From: Candidatus Gastranaerophilales bacterium
GTDB taxonomy: Bacteria; Cyanobacteriota; Vampirovibrionia; Gastranaerophilales; Gastranaerophilaceae
Assembly (NCBI GenBank): GCA_021199975.1
Contig: JAJQHF010000221.1
Span: forward strand, 1 to 6,004
Direction: 5' to 3'
Length of the DNA stretch: 6,004 bases
Part shown: piece by piece, positions 1 through 6,004 of the stretch
Layout: every line of letters begins with the position of its first letter
Position numbering within the stretch: position 1 is the stretch's first letter
Notes under the pieces: model-generated
The model's database searches: none
Seen by the model: the letters and a program-made list of their open reading frames with translations, nothing else
Told to the model about the DNA's origin: nothing
Made by a program: the position numbers and the translations under genes

Positions 1-1
1 G

Positions 2-1990
2 TTTAAAATAGCATCTTTAGAAGCGAAAACGGCTGTCGGCTGCGAGGAAAAAATACAAGAAAAAAAATCTTCACTATCTTCTCAAATGCAATTGGGGCTT
101 GGAATAGGAGAAATGCTTGTAAATGCTTCTCATAAAGAATATAATCACGAAAAATATATTGTTGATACCGAAGAAAAACTTGACAATCTTGTTAATGAAC
201 TTAACAGGCAAACGATTTTTTCAATAGATGTTGAAACAACGGGAATAAATCCTTTGGAGTGTGATTTGGTCGGTATATCAATTGCATACTGCGAACAAAT
301 TCAAACAAAAAATAACAGAGTCAAAACAGAACCTTTAAAAAGTGATTTGGTTAAATCTTTTTATATCCCTATCTTTCACTTAGTCGGTCAGCAATTGGAA
401 TTAGAACTTATTATATCAAAACTTGCCCCTGTCTTAGCAAATGATAATATTGCCAAAACACTTCAAAATGCAAAGTTTGATTACCATGTTTTAAAACATC
501 ATAAAATGCCGTTAAAAAATATAATTTTTGATACTATGCTTGCAAGTTATATAAAGGACTCTTCAAGAAAACACGGGCTAAAACAACAGGCAAGCGACTA
601 TCTTGACTATATAATGGTTGAATATGAACAACTGCTTAAAAATAATTCTTCTTCTCTTACAATTGAAACGGTACCGATAGAAGAAGCTGCTTCTTATGCC
701 TGTGATGATGCTTTTGCTACATTGCTTTTGACAAAATACTGGCAGGAAAATCTTGATGAAAAAGAACTTGACCTGCTTTATAATATTGAAGTTCCTTTAT
801 GCCTTGTCCTTGCACAAATGGAAGAAAACGGAGCAAGTATAGATGTTGGATATTTAAGTGTTATTGAAAAAGAAATTAATGAAAAATTAGATATTATTGA
901 AAATAAAATTTACGATGAAGCAGGTGAAAAATTTAATATTAATTCTCCAAAACAAGTCGGGGATATGCTTTTCGGCAAATTAAATCTTAAAGCAAAAGGC
1001 ATGAAATCAAAGACCGGTTATTCAACAAGTGCAAAAGTATTGGAAACTCTTGCGGAGGAAAATCAAATTGCAAAAGATATATTAGAGCAAAGACATCTTG
1101 CTAAATTAAAAAGCACTTATGTTGATACATTGCCTGAATTAAGAAGTCCGTCGGACAACAGAATACATACAAGTTTCAACCAAACCATAACCACAACAGG
1201 CAGGTTGTCATCATCAAATCCGAATTTGCAGAATATACCGATAAGAACAGAACTCGGCAATCGTATAAGGGGTGCATTCACGGCAGAAAATAAAGATAAT
1301 TTAATAATCTCAGCTGATTATTCACAGATAGAATTAAGGTTACTTGCTCATATTTCACGTGATGATAATTTAATTGAGGCTTTTTGTGATGATGAAGATG
1401 TCCATAGTGCAACAGCAAGCAAGGTTTTTGATGTACCTTTAGAACAGGTAACTAAAGAAATGCGCTCAAGAGCAAAAGCCGTTAATTTCGGTATTGTATA
1501 CGGGCAATCAAGATACGGTTTGGCTTCAAGTTTAGGCATTACTCCTTATGAGGCTCAAGATTTTATTGACAGATATTTTGCAACATATCCGGATGTTAAA
1601 AAATATATGGATGAAACAATTAAATTTGCTTATGCACACGGTTATGTTGAAACCTTGTACGGAAGAAAGAGATATTTAAGTTCCGGATTGTTAAGTACAA
1701 ACGGTAAAATTCAAGAAGCCTCACAGCGTGCCGCTATCAATGCACCCATACAGGGAACTGCCGCTGATGTTATGAAACTTGCCATGGTTAGACTGCAAGA
1801 TGACTTTACAAAAAATAACATTAAATCTAAAATAATCATACAAGTGCATGATGAACTTGTTATTGAAACGGTAAATACTGAATTACAAGAGGTAAAATCT
1901 TTGGTTAAAAAAGCAATGGAGCTTGAACAGCCGTTCCTCGTTCCTTTGAAAGTTGATATTTATGCAGGAAAATCATGGATGGAGATTTAA
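2..1990 (+). CDS. polA: DNA polymerase I, 5'-truncated by the window edge (proofreading and polymerase domains)
   Basis: Family A DNA polymerase that fills gaps during lagging-strand synthesis and excision repair in the cytoplasm. The frame is open to the window edge, so the gene starts upstream and the ATG at 86 is an internal Met. Numbering from the codon at 2-4, 662 residues are visible. Residues 1-65 look like a linker. The 3'-5' exonuclease (about 70-245) has all three motifs: DVE with D76 and E78, N156/D160, and Y232/D236, so proofreading should be active. The polymerase (about 255-662) has TGRLSSSNPNLQNIP, motif A DYSQIEL (D439, E444), motif B with R488, K492, F496 and Y500, and motif C QVHDE (H616, D617). 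F496 is the Phe found in E. coli Pol I rather than the Tyr of T7 polymerase. By alignment to remembered E. coli Pol I, some 280 residues are missing, matching the 5'-nuclease domain; its presence upstream is inferred. The stop TAA overlaps the next gene's ATG by one base. Confidence 0.97.
   Translation, partial: FKIASLEAKTAVGCEEKIQEKKSSLSSQMQLGLGIGEMLVNASHKEYNHEKYIVDTEEKLDNLVNELNRQTIFSIDVETTGINPLECDLVGISIAYCEQIQTKNNRVKTEPLKSDLVKSFYIPIFHLVGQQLELELIISKLAPVLANDNIAKTLQNAKFDYHVLKHHKMPLKNIIFDTMLASYIKDSSRKHGLKQQASDYLDYIMVEYEQLLKNNSSSLTIETVPIEEAASYACDDAFATLLLTKYWQENLDEKELDLLYNIEVPLCLVLAQMEENGASIDVGYLSVIEKEINEKLDIIENKIYDEAGEKFNINSPKQVGDMLFGKLNLKAKGMKSKTGYSTSAKVLETLAEENQIAKDILEQRHLAKLKSTYVDTLPELRSPSDNRIHTSFNQTITTTGRLSSSNPNLQNIPIRTELGNRIRGAFTAENKDNLIISADYSQIELRLLAHISRDDNLIEAFCDDEDVHSATASKVFDVPLEQVTKEMRSRAKAVNFGIVYGQSRYGLASSLGITPYEAQDFIDRYFATYPDVKKYMDETIKFAYAHGYVETLYGRKRYLSSGLLSTNGKIQEASQRAAINAPIQGTAADVMKLAMVRLQDDFTKNNIKSKIIIQVHDELVIETVNTELQEVKSLVKKAMELEQPFLVPLKVDIYAGKSWMEI
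1981..1984 (+). promoter_or_regulatory. Ribosome binding site of the exported-protein gene, inside the polA 3' end
   Basis: GGAG lies five bases before the ATG at 1990 and within the last codons of polA. Its spacing favours the 1990 start over the in-frame ATG at 1975, which has no comparable purine-rich site at the right distance. It is the best Shine-Dalgarno match in the window. Confidence 0.6.
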
Positions 1991-2397
1991 TGAAGAAATT
2001 AATTGCAGTTTTATTTTTAATAAGTGTTTGCGGATTTTTCCAAAAAGTATCTGCCGAAAATATAATTCCTTCGGCAACTGCCATTAAAACAGTTCCTACA
2101 AGTATTGATTTTGCCAAATCTTATAAAACAAATTCCGAAAATTTACTCTATCTTCTTCTTGCCGCAATTAACGAACAAAATTATTTAATAGAAGAAATAC
2201 AATTTAAAACGGGAAGTGTACTATTTAAGGCATATAAAAAAGAATTTATTGCCTCTGTTGCATCGCAGGACGGATTTAATTCTTTTGTAAAAATCATTCC
2301 CGCCGATAACAATTATAATTTTTCCCCCTCTTTAATACAGAAGTTGCATAACTATATTGAAATTAATAATAACACACACTTTCAAAAAGTTTTGTAA
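1990..2397 (+). CDS. Small exported protein of unknown function, coupled to polA
   Basis: I do not recognise this family. The 135-residue product begins with a clear signal peptide: MKK, a hydrophobic core LIAVLFLISVCGFF, then KVSA followed by E, which suggests signal peptidase I cleavage after A22 and a mature protein of about 113 residues. No further membrane segment is evident. The mature part seems to be one small alpha/beta domain: a helix near 48-61 (ENLLYLLLAAINEQ), strands about 64-100, and a C-terminal helix near 114-124 (SLIQKLHNYIE). The ATG at 1990 was chosen because it shares its A with the polA TAA, has GGAG five bases upstream (1981-1984), and places MKK at the N-terminus. An in-frame ATG at 1975 would only add MDGDL. 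The arrangement suggests translational coupling to polA, but a functional link between an exported protein and a cytoplasmic polymerase is not implied. Coding status rests on the signal peptide, start context and codon use. Confidence 0.8.
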   Translation: MKKLIAVLFLISVCGFFQKVSAENIIPSATAIKTVPTSIDFAKSYKTNSENLLYLLLAAINEQNYLIEEIQFKTGSVLFKAYKKEFIASVASQDGFNSFVKIIPADNNYNFSPSLIQKLHNYIEINNNTHFQKVL

Positions 2398-2411
2398 TTA
2401 TAATTTTTTAA

Positions 2412-2430
2412 ATAATCATAAAGTGATTAT
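2412..2430 (+). repeat. AT-rich inverted repeat, possible weak transcript-end hairpin
   Basis: ATAATCA (2412-2418) and TGATTAT (2424-2430) are perfect 7-base inverted arms around the loop TAAAG. The hairpin sits 14 bases after the stop of the exported-protein gene, where the polA unit could end. It is not a convincing intrinsic terminator: the stem has only one G-C pair and is followed by CTCTACTG rather than a T tract. It could stabilise a 3' end or be a chance product of AT-rich sequence. Confidence 0.3.
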
Positions 2431-2441
2431 CTCTACTGTAC

Positions 2442-2471
2442 TTAAAAACTAAATTGTGTTACAACTATAAT
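2442..2471 (+). promoter_or_regulatory. Putative sigma70-type promoter for infB-rbfA-truB
   Basis: A perfect -10 hexamer TATAAT (2466-2471) is preceded at 18 bases by TTAAAA (2442-2447), a 4/6 match to the -35 consensus. Transcription would start near 2478, giving a leader of about 25 bases before the infB ATG. The placement in the only real intergenic gap and the change of gene theme support it. In AT-rich DNA TATAAT arises often by chance, so the call is tentative. A poorer alternative is TTGTGT (2454-2459) with TATAAA (2479-2484), spaced 19 bases. Confidence 0.45.
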
Positions 2472-2480
2472 ATGGTTGTA
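2460..2480 (+). repeat. Inverted repeat flanking the putative infB -10 box, operator candidate
   Basis: TACAAC (2460-2465) and GTTGTA (2475-2480) are perfect 6-base inverted arms separated by nine bases that contain the TATAAT. The centre-to-centre spacing of the arms is 15 bases. A site shaped this way over a -10 box could bind a dimeric repressor, or fold if transcribed from further upstream. No known regulator is recognised from the sequence. Confidence 0.3.
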
Positions 2481-2502
2481 TAAAAACGGGAAAATATAAT
2501 AA

Positions 2503-5205
2503 ATGGCAATTGAAAATAAAAGGGTATATGAACTGGCTAAAGAGTACGGGATGAACAATAAGGACTTTATTGATTATCTTGAAAAAAAACTTGATATAAA
2601 AGTAAAATCACATTCAAGTAATTTACTGCCGGCACAAATAGAAAAAATAAAGGCTTCCTTTTCAAAAGAAAAAGAAACTGAAATCGTAAAAAAACCAAAA
2701 GCTTTTATTATAAAGAAAGCGAAAACAGCTCCGGAAACAGCCGTAAAAGAAACTCCTATTGCAAAAACTCCCGTTAAAGAAGAAACCAAATCTGTTGAAC
2801 AAATCGAAAAAGAAGTTGTAAAAGAAGCTGTAAGTGAAAATGAAACAATAGAGCAAAAAACTGAACAAAACTCTCCCGTTAAAGAGGAAAATGTATCTCA
2901 AATTCGTTCTCTTCTTGAATATAACAACAGAAACAGCCAAAAAAGACGACAGGAAATGTTTGCAAATAAGCAAAGAGCGGCTGCCGCAGAAGAAAATAAT
3001 CAACGTAAAGATGCAAAATTCGGCGCTAAGTTTGCTCAAAAAAATCCTAATGACAGGCATGGGGCAAGACCTGAAAGATTTGAGAAAAATGACAGAAATG
3101 ATAAACCCGAGAGAAAACCCGGGTTTGACACAAATGACAAGTCTAAGGAACAGCGCAAACCTGATTTTAATAAAGAACAGCGTACCGATAAATCAACGGC
3201 GCCAAAAAAACCTTTACAGCATCATATAATTTCACAGGAAATATATGACGGCAAACCCTCTCAAAATAATTCTTTCAGAAAAAAAGGTTCTAAAGAAAAG
3301 AAAAAACAATATAAAAATAAAGAGGAAGAACAAGAATTAATCAGTCTTGAAAAGGCTATTTCTCAAAAACATAAGAAAAAATCAAAAGATGCGGGTGATT
3401 TAGAGGCAATAACACAGGTTGTAATTAATCAGCCTTTAACGGTAGGAGAGTTGGCTGTTAAAATAGGGAAATCACCTGCTGAGATTGTTAAAGTACTGAT
3501 GATGAATGGAGTTTTAACTACCGTAAATGAAGTAATTTCAGTCGAAACGCAAAAGAAAATTTGTGAAAATTTTGAGCTTGAAGTTCTTGATGAAGATTTA
3601 AACGAATATATTGAGCAGGAGCTTGAAAAAGAAGAAAAAGAAAAAGCTATAAAAAATGTTGATGAATCATTACTTGAAACAAGAGCACCTGTAATAAGCA
3701 TAATGGGGCATGTTGACCATGGTAAAACAACGCTGCTTGATTCAATAAGAGCTTCAAAACATAAAATTGTAGCAACGGAGGTTGGCGGTATTACTCAATC
3801 AATAGGTGCATATACCGTGTATCTTGAAAATAATAAAGACAAAAAGATTGTTTTTATTGATACTCCGGGTCACGAAGCCTTTACGGAAATGAGGGCAAGG
3901 GGTGCAAAAGCGACAGATATTGCAATTCTTGTAGTTGCGGCGGATGACGGTATAATGCCGCAGACTATTGAAGCTATCAACCATGCCAAAGCGGCAGAAG
4001 TTCCTATTATTGTAGCTGTTAATAAAATAGATAAGCAAGGTGCCGATCCTGATAAAATTATGCAGCAGCTGACAGAATACGGACTTGTTCCTGAGGAATG
4101 GGGCGGCGATACAATTTGTGTTAAAGTAAGTGCGCTTCAAGGTAAAGGAATTGATGAATTACTTGAATATATACTGCTTTTAGCAGAGGTTCAAAACCTC
4201 CGTGCAAATAAATCAGCCCTGGCATCAGGTGTTATTATTGAAGCTAAACTTGATAAAGGAAAAGGTCCTGTTGCAACGTTGTTAGTCCAAAACGGAACGC
4301 TTCATACCGGTGATTGTTTCGTTGTCGGCAATGTATGCGGTAAAGTAAGGGCGCTTTTATCAGATTCGGGCGAAAGAATTAAAGAAGCAGGTCCTTCAAC
4401 CCCTGTAGAAATATTAGGGTTGACGGAAGTTCCGCAGGCGGGTGATACTTTTGAAGCGGTTGAAAATGAAAAGGTAATGCGCTCAATTTGTGAAGAACGA
4501 AAAGAAAAGGAAAGAAATTCTAAACTTGACAGCATGAAACCTGCCCATATAAGAAATGAACATGTAGGTAATGAAGACGATAATATTAAGAGGTTAAATT
4601 TAATTATAAAAGCAAATACACACGGTGCGGCGGAGGCTGTTTCTCAAGGTGTATCACAGCTTGAATCTAAAGAAATTATTACCAAAATAGTTCACGTCGG
4701 GGTCGGAGATATATCTGAGGCTGATGTTATGCTTGCAAGTGCAAGTAATGCCATTATTCTCGGTTTTACCGTAAAGGAAGATACAAATGCCCAGATTGCT
4801 GCGGAAAAACATAATGTTACAATTAAAAAATACAATATTATTTATCAAGTTCTTGAAGATTTGGAACAAACAATGCTAAACTTATTACAGCCTGAAATTA
4901 AGGAGGTTGCTTTGGGTCAGGCAGAAGTAAGACAGGTATTTACTATTGGAAAGACAACCAAAATTGCGGGATGTTATGTTATTGAAGGTAAAATTGTAAG
5001 AAGTAAAACCGCCGTAGTTGAAAGAAACGGGGTCGAAGTCTTTAAAGGTCAAATAGACCAGCTCAAAAGATTTAAAGATGACGTTAAGGAAGTTGCTCAA
5101 GGCTTTGAATGCGGTATCTCCTTTGATAAATTCAATGATATTAAAGAAGGTGATATCATCAAAGTAACGACCACCGAAGAAATTGAAAGACAAGTGTTAG
5201 TATAG
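2503..5205 (+). CDS. infB: Translation initiation factor IF-2
   Basis: Ribosome-dependent GTPase that places initiator fMet-tRNA in the 30S P site and promotes 50S joining. The 900-residue product is in the range of long bacterial IF-2 forms. An IF2_N domain (about 1-52, with RVYELAKEYGMNNKDFIDYL) is followed by a charged linker (about 55-280), first Lys/Glu-rich, then Arg/Asn/Lys-rich. A second IF2_N-type segment lies at about 300-365 (PLTVGELAVKIGKSPAEIVK). The G domain has G1 GHVDHGKT (402-409), G2 GGIT (428-431), G3 DTPGH (453-457), G4 NKID (507-510) and G5 SAL (543-545). Beta-barrel domain II, domain III (about 695-785) and the fMet-tRNA-binding C2 domain follow, the last ending with GFECGI and KEGDII. 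The start is well fixed: an in-frame TAA (2500-2502) directly precedes the ATG. The Shine-Dalgarno is weak (CGGG, 12 bases upstream). It heads the infB-rbfA-truB set. Confidence 0.98.
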   Translation: MAIENKRVYELAKEYGMNNKDFIDYLEKKLDIKVKSHSSNLLPAQIEKIKASFSKEKETEIVKKPKAFIIKKAKTAPETAVKETPIAKTPVKEETKSVEQIEKEVVKEAVSENETIEQKTEQNSPVKEENVSQIRSLLEYNNRNSQKRRQEMFANKQRAAAAEENNQRKDAKFGAKFAQKNPNDRHGARPERFEKNDRNDKPERKPGFDTNDKSKEQRKPDFNKEQRTDKSTAPKKPLQHHIISQEIYDGKPSQNNSFRKKGSKEKKKQYKNKEEEQELISLEKAISQKHKKKSKDAGDLEAITQVVINQPLTVGELAVKIGKSPAEIVKVLMMNGVLTTVNEVISVETQKKICENFELEVLDEDLNEYIEQELEKEEKEKAIKNVDESLLETRAPVISIMGHVDHGKTTLLDSIRASKHKIVATEVGGITQSIGAYTVYLENNKDKKIVFIDTPGHEAFTEMRARGAKATDIAILVVAADDGIMPQTIEAINHAKAAEVPIIVAVNKIDKQGADPDKIMQQLTEYGLVPEEWGGDTICVKVSALQGKGIDELLEYILLLAEVQNLRANKSALASGVIIEAKLDKGKGPVATLLVQNGTLHTGDCFVVGNVCGKVRALLSDSGERIKEAGPSTPVEILGLTEVPQAGDTFEAVENEKVMRSICEERKEKERNSKLDSMKPAHIRNEHVGNEDDNIKRLNLIIKANTHGAAEAVSQGVSQLESKEIITKIVHVGVGDISEADVMLASASNAIILGFTVKEDTNAQIAAEKHNVTIKKYNIIYQVLEDLEQTMLNLLQPEIKEVALGQAEVRQVFTIGKTTKIAGCYVIEGKIVRSKTAVVERNGVEVFKGQIDQLKRFKDDVKEVAQGFECGISFDKFNDIKEGDIIKVTTTEEIERQVLV

Positions 5206-5215
5206 GTATAAAAAT

Positions 5216-5566
5216 ATGTCTTTGAGAAATGAAAGAGTCAGAAAGACTCTTATGAAAGAAATAGCTGATATTATTCAAAAGGAATTGAAAGATTCAAGAA
5301 TTCATGGTGTTGTTTCAATTACGGATATTGAAATAGCTCATGATAATTCTTTTGCTAAAGTATATTATTCTGTTTTTGCATCGGAAGAAGAAAAGAAAAT
5401 AACCATACAGGCTATATCTGATAATACAGCTAAAATAAGATATGAAGTAGGTAAACGAATAAGATTAAGATTAACTCCCGAGTTAAGATTTATTCCCGAT
5501 GATTCCTTAGAACGTGGTGCTAACGTTACAGAGCTTATAAATAAAATCTCAAGAGGCGAGATATAA
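5216..5566 (+). CDS. rbfA: 30S ribosome-binding factor RbfA
   Basis: Cold-shock and 30S assembly factor that binds the immature small subunit and assists 16S rRNA 5'-end maturation. The 116-residue product has normal family length and is essentially one KH-type domain. Family features visible are the N-terminal RNERVRKTLMKEIADIIQ helix, the central VSITDIEIAHDNSFAKVYYSV strands, and the C-terminal signature LRLTPELRFIPDDSLERG (about residues 84-101). The ATG lies 10 bases after the infB stop; the only ribosome-binding hint is AGG at 5204-5206, overlapping that stop, so coupling to infB translation is likely. The infB-rbfA neighbourhood is conserved in many bacteria and supports the call. Confidence 0.96.
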   Translation: MSLRNERVRKTLMKEIADIIQKELKDSRIHGVVSITDIEIAHDNSFAKVYYSVFASEEEKKITIQAISDNTAKIRYEVGKRIRLRLTPELRFIPDDSLERGANVTELINKISRGEI

Positions 5567-5571
5567 TTTAA

Positions 5572-6004
5572 ATGTTCGGGTTTCTAAACATAAATAAACC
5601 TTCAGGAATAACATCTCATAAAGTAATATCTGTTTTACGAAAAATAACCGGTATAAAACAAATAGGTCATTCGGGAACTTTAGACCCTCTTGCATGCGGA
5701 GTTTTACCTGTTGCAATCGGAAAAGCCTCTAAACTTATTGATTATCTTCCCTCCGATAAGAGTTATCAGGCGGGTTTATATTTAGGAATGAAATCTGATA
5801 CTTATGATATTGAAGGCAATATTGAAAAAACAGGTTTCAGAAAAATATCAAAAGATGAAATTATAAATGTACTTAATCATTATAGGGGAACTGTAAAGCA
5901 AATACCCCCTGCCTATTCAGCGGTTCATTATAACGGAAAAAGACTTTATGAATTGGCTAGAGAAGGCAAAATTCCTGATGATATTCCTTCTAGAGATATA
6001 AATG
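5572..6004 (+). CDS. truB: tRNA pseudouridine(55) synthase TruB, 3'-truncated by the window edge
   Basis: Isomerises U55 to pseudouridine in the T-loop of most elongator tRNAs. The first 144 codons are present, about half of a normal TruB, and the frame is open to the right edge. The N-terminus FGFLNINKPSGITSHKV is typical. The catalytic motif GHSGTLDPLACGVLPVAIGK contains the nucleophilic Asp as D38. A second conserved block, PPAYSAVHYNGKRLYELAREG, includes the active-site Tyr region. The usual C-terminal PUA domain would lie beyond the window. The ATG lies five bases after the rbfA TAA; AGAGG (5552-5556) is too distant (15 bases) for a strong Shine-Dalgarno, so initiation probably depends on coupling to rbfA. 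It is the third gene of the infB-rbfA-truB set. Confidence 0.96.
   Translation, partial: MFGFLNINKPSGITSHKVISVLRKITGIKQIGHSGTLDPLACGVLPVAIGKASKLIDYLPSDKSYQAGLYLGMKSDTYDIEGNIEKTGFRKISKDEIINVLNHYRGTVKQIPPAYSAVHYNGKRLYELAREGKIPDDIPSRDIN

Noticed and set aside
86..88. ATG as the true start of the polymerase gene
   Set aside because: The same frame stays open for 28 more codons to the window edge, and the 5'-nuclease part expected of Pol I would lie upstream. This Met sits in the linker before the exonuclease domain.
1348..1539. Antisense open frame over the polymerase catalytic region
   Set aside because: It is short, lies opposite conserved motifs A and B of polA, and shows no protein family features.
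1975..1989. Upstream ATG for the exported-protein gene
   Set aside because: It would add the acidic MDGDL before MKK, which spoils the signal peptide, and it lacks a well-spaced ribosome binding site. The ATG at 1990 has GGAG five bases upstream.
2020..2034. Lipoprotein signal (ISVC, Cys14) in the exported protein
   Set aside because: Val just before the Cys is a poor lipobox residue, and a better signal peptidase I site (VSA before E23) follows. Simple secretion is more likely, though a lipoprotein is not fully excluded.
2662..3060. Antisense open frame over the IF-2 linker
   Set aside because: Its Phe/Ser/Tyr-rich product is the mirror of Lys/Glu-rich codons on the + strand. It has no recognisable domain and lies within a certain gene.
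2891..3229. Second + strand frame within the IF-2 linker
   Set aside because: It is an out-of-frame reading of low-complexity AT-rich coding sequence with no domain, and it is fully inside infB.
3502..3507. Internal start (paired Met codons) for a shorter IF-2 form
   Set aside because: IF-2 isoforms exist in some bacteria, but I see no clear ribosome binding site at a suitable distance, and these Met codons fall inside the second IF2_N-type segment.
3799..4140. Antisense open frame over the IF-2 GTPase domain
   Set aside because: It overlaps the most conserved part of infB and has no recognisable domain or start context.

Overview
The window is a compact run of bacterial housekeeping genes, all on the + strand, in very AT-rich DNA (about one third G+C by eye, with A or T at most third codon positions). 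It reads under the standard bacterial code, with TAA and TAG stops and no in-frame TGA. Gene content fits an ordinary low-GC bacterium. A host-associated lineage such as Gastranaerophilales (Vampirovibrionia/Melainabacteria) is a guess from overall style and gene order. It is not proven, and other AT-rich phyla remain possible.

Layout: (1) 2-1990 is the 3' two-thirds of polA, DNA polymerase I. It carries an intact proofreading exonuclease and polymerase, while the expected 5'-nuclease part lies beyond the left edge. (2) 1990-2397 is a small exported protein of unknown function whose ATG shares one base with the polA stop codon. (3) 2398-2502 is the only sizeable intergenic gap. It holds an AT-rich hairpin, then a promoter-like TATAAT set inside a perfect inverted repeat just ahead of infB. 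(4) 2503-5205 is infB, translation initiation factor IF-2, with a long charged linker. (5) 5216-5566 is rbfA, the 30S maturation factor. (6) 5572 to the right edge is the 5' part of truB, the tRNA Psi55 synthase.

The window appears to contain the end of one transcription unit (polA plus the exported protein) and the start of a second (infB-rbfA-truB). The second is the widely conserved translation and ribosome-maturation cluster: IF-2 joins the subunits, RbfA matures the 30S, and TruB modifies tRNA. The gaps of 10 and 5 bases between these genes suggest a single message. The genes often found upstream of infB (nusA, ylxR) are not next to it here.

I see no mobile element, CRISPR array, RNA gene or defence system, and no evidence of a previously undescribed system. 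The most open items are the unknown exported protein coupled to polA and the inverted repeat over the putative infB promoter.
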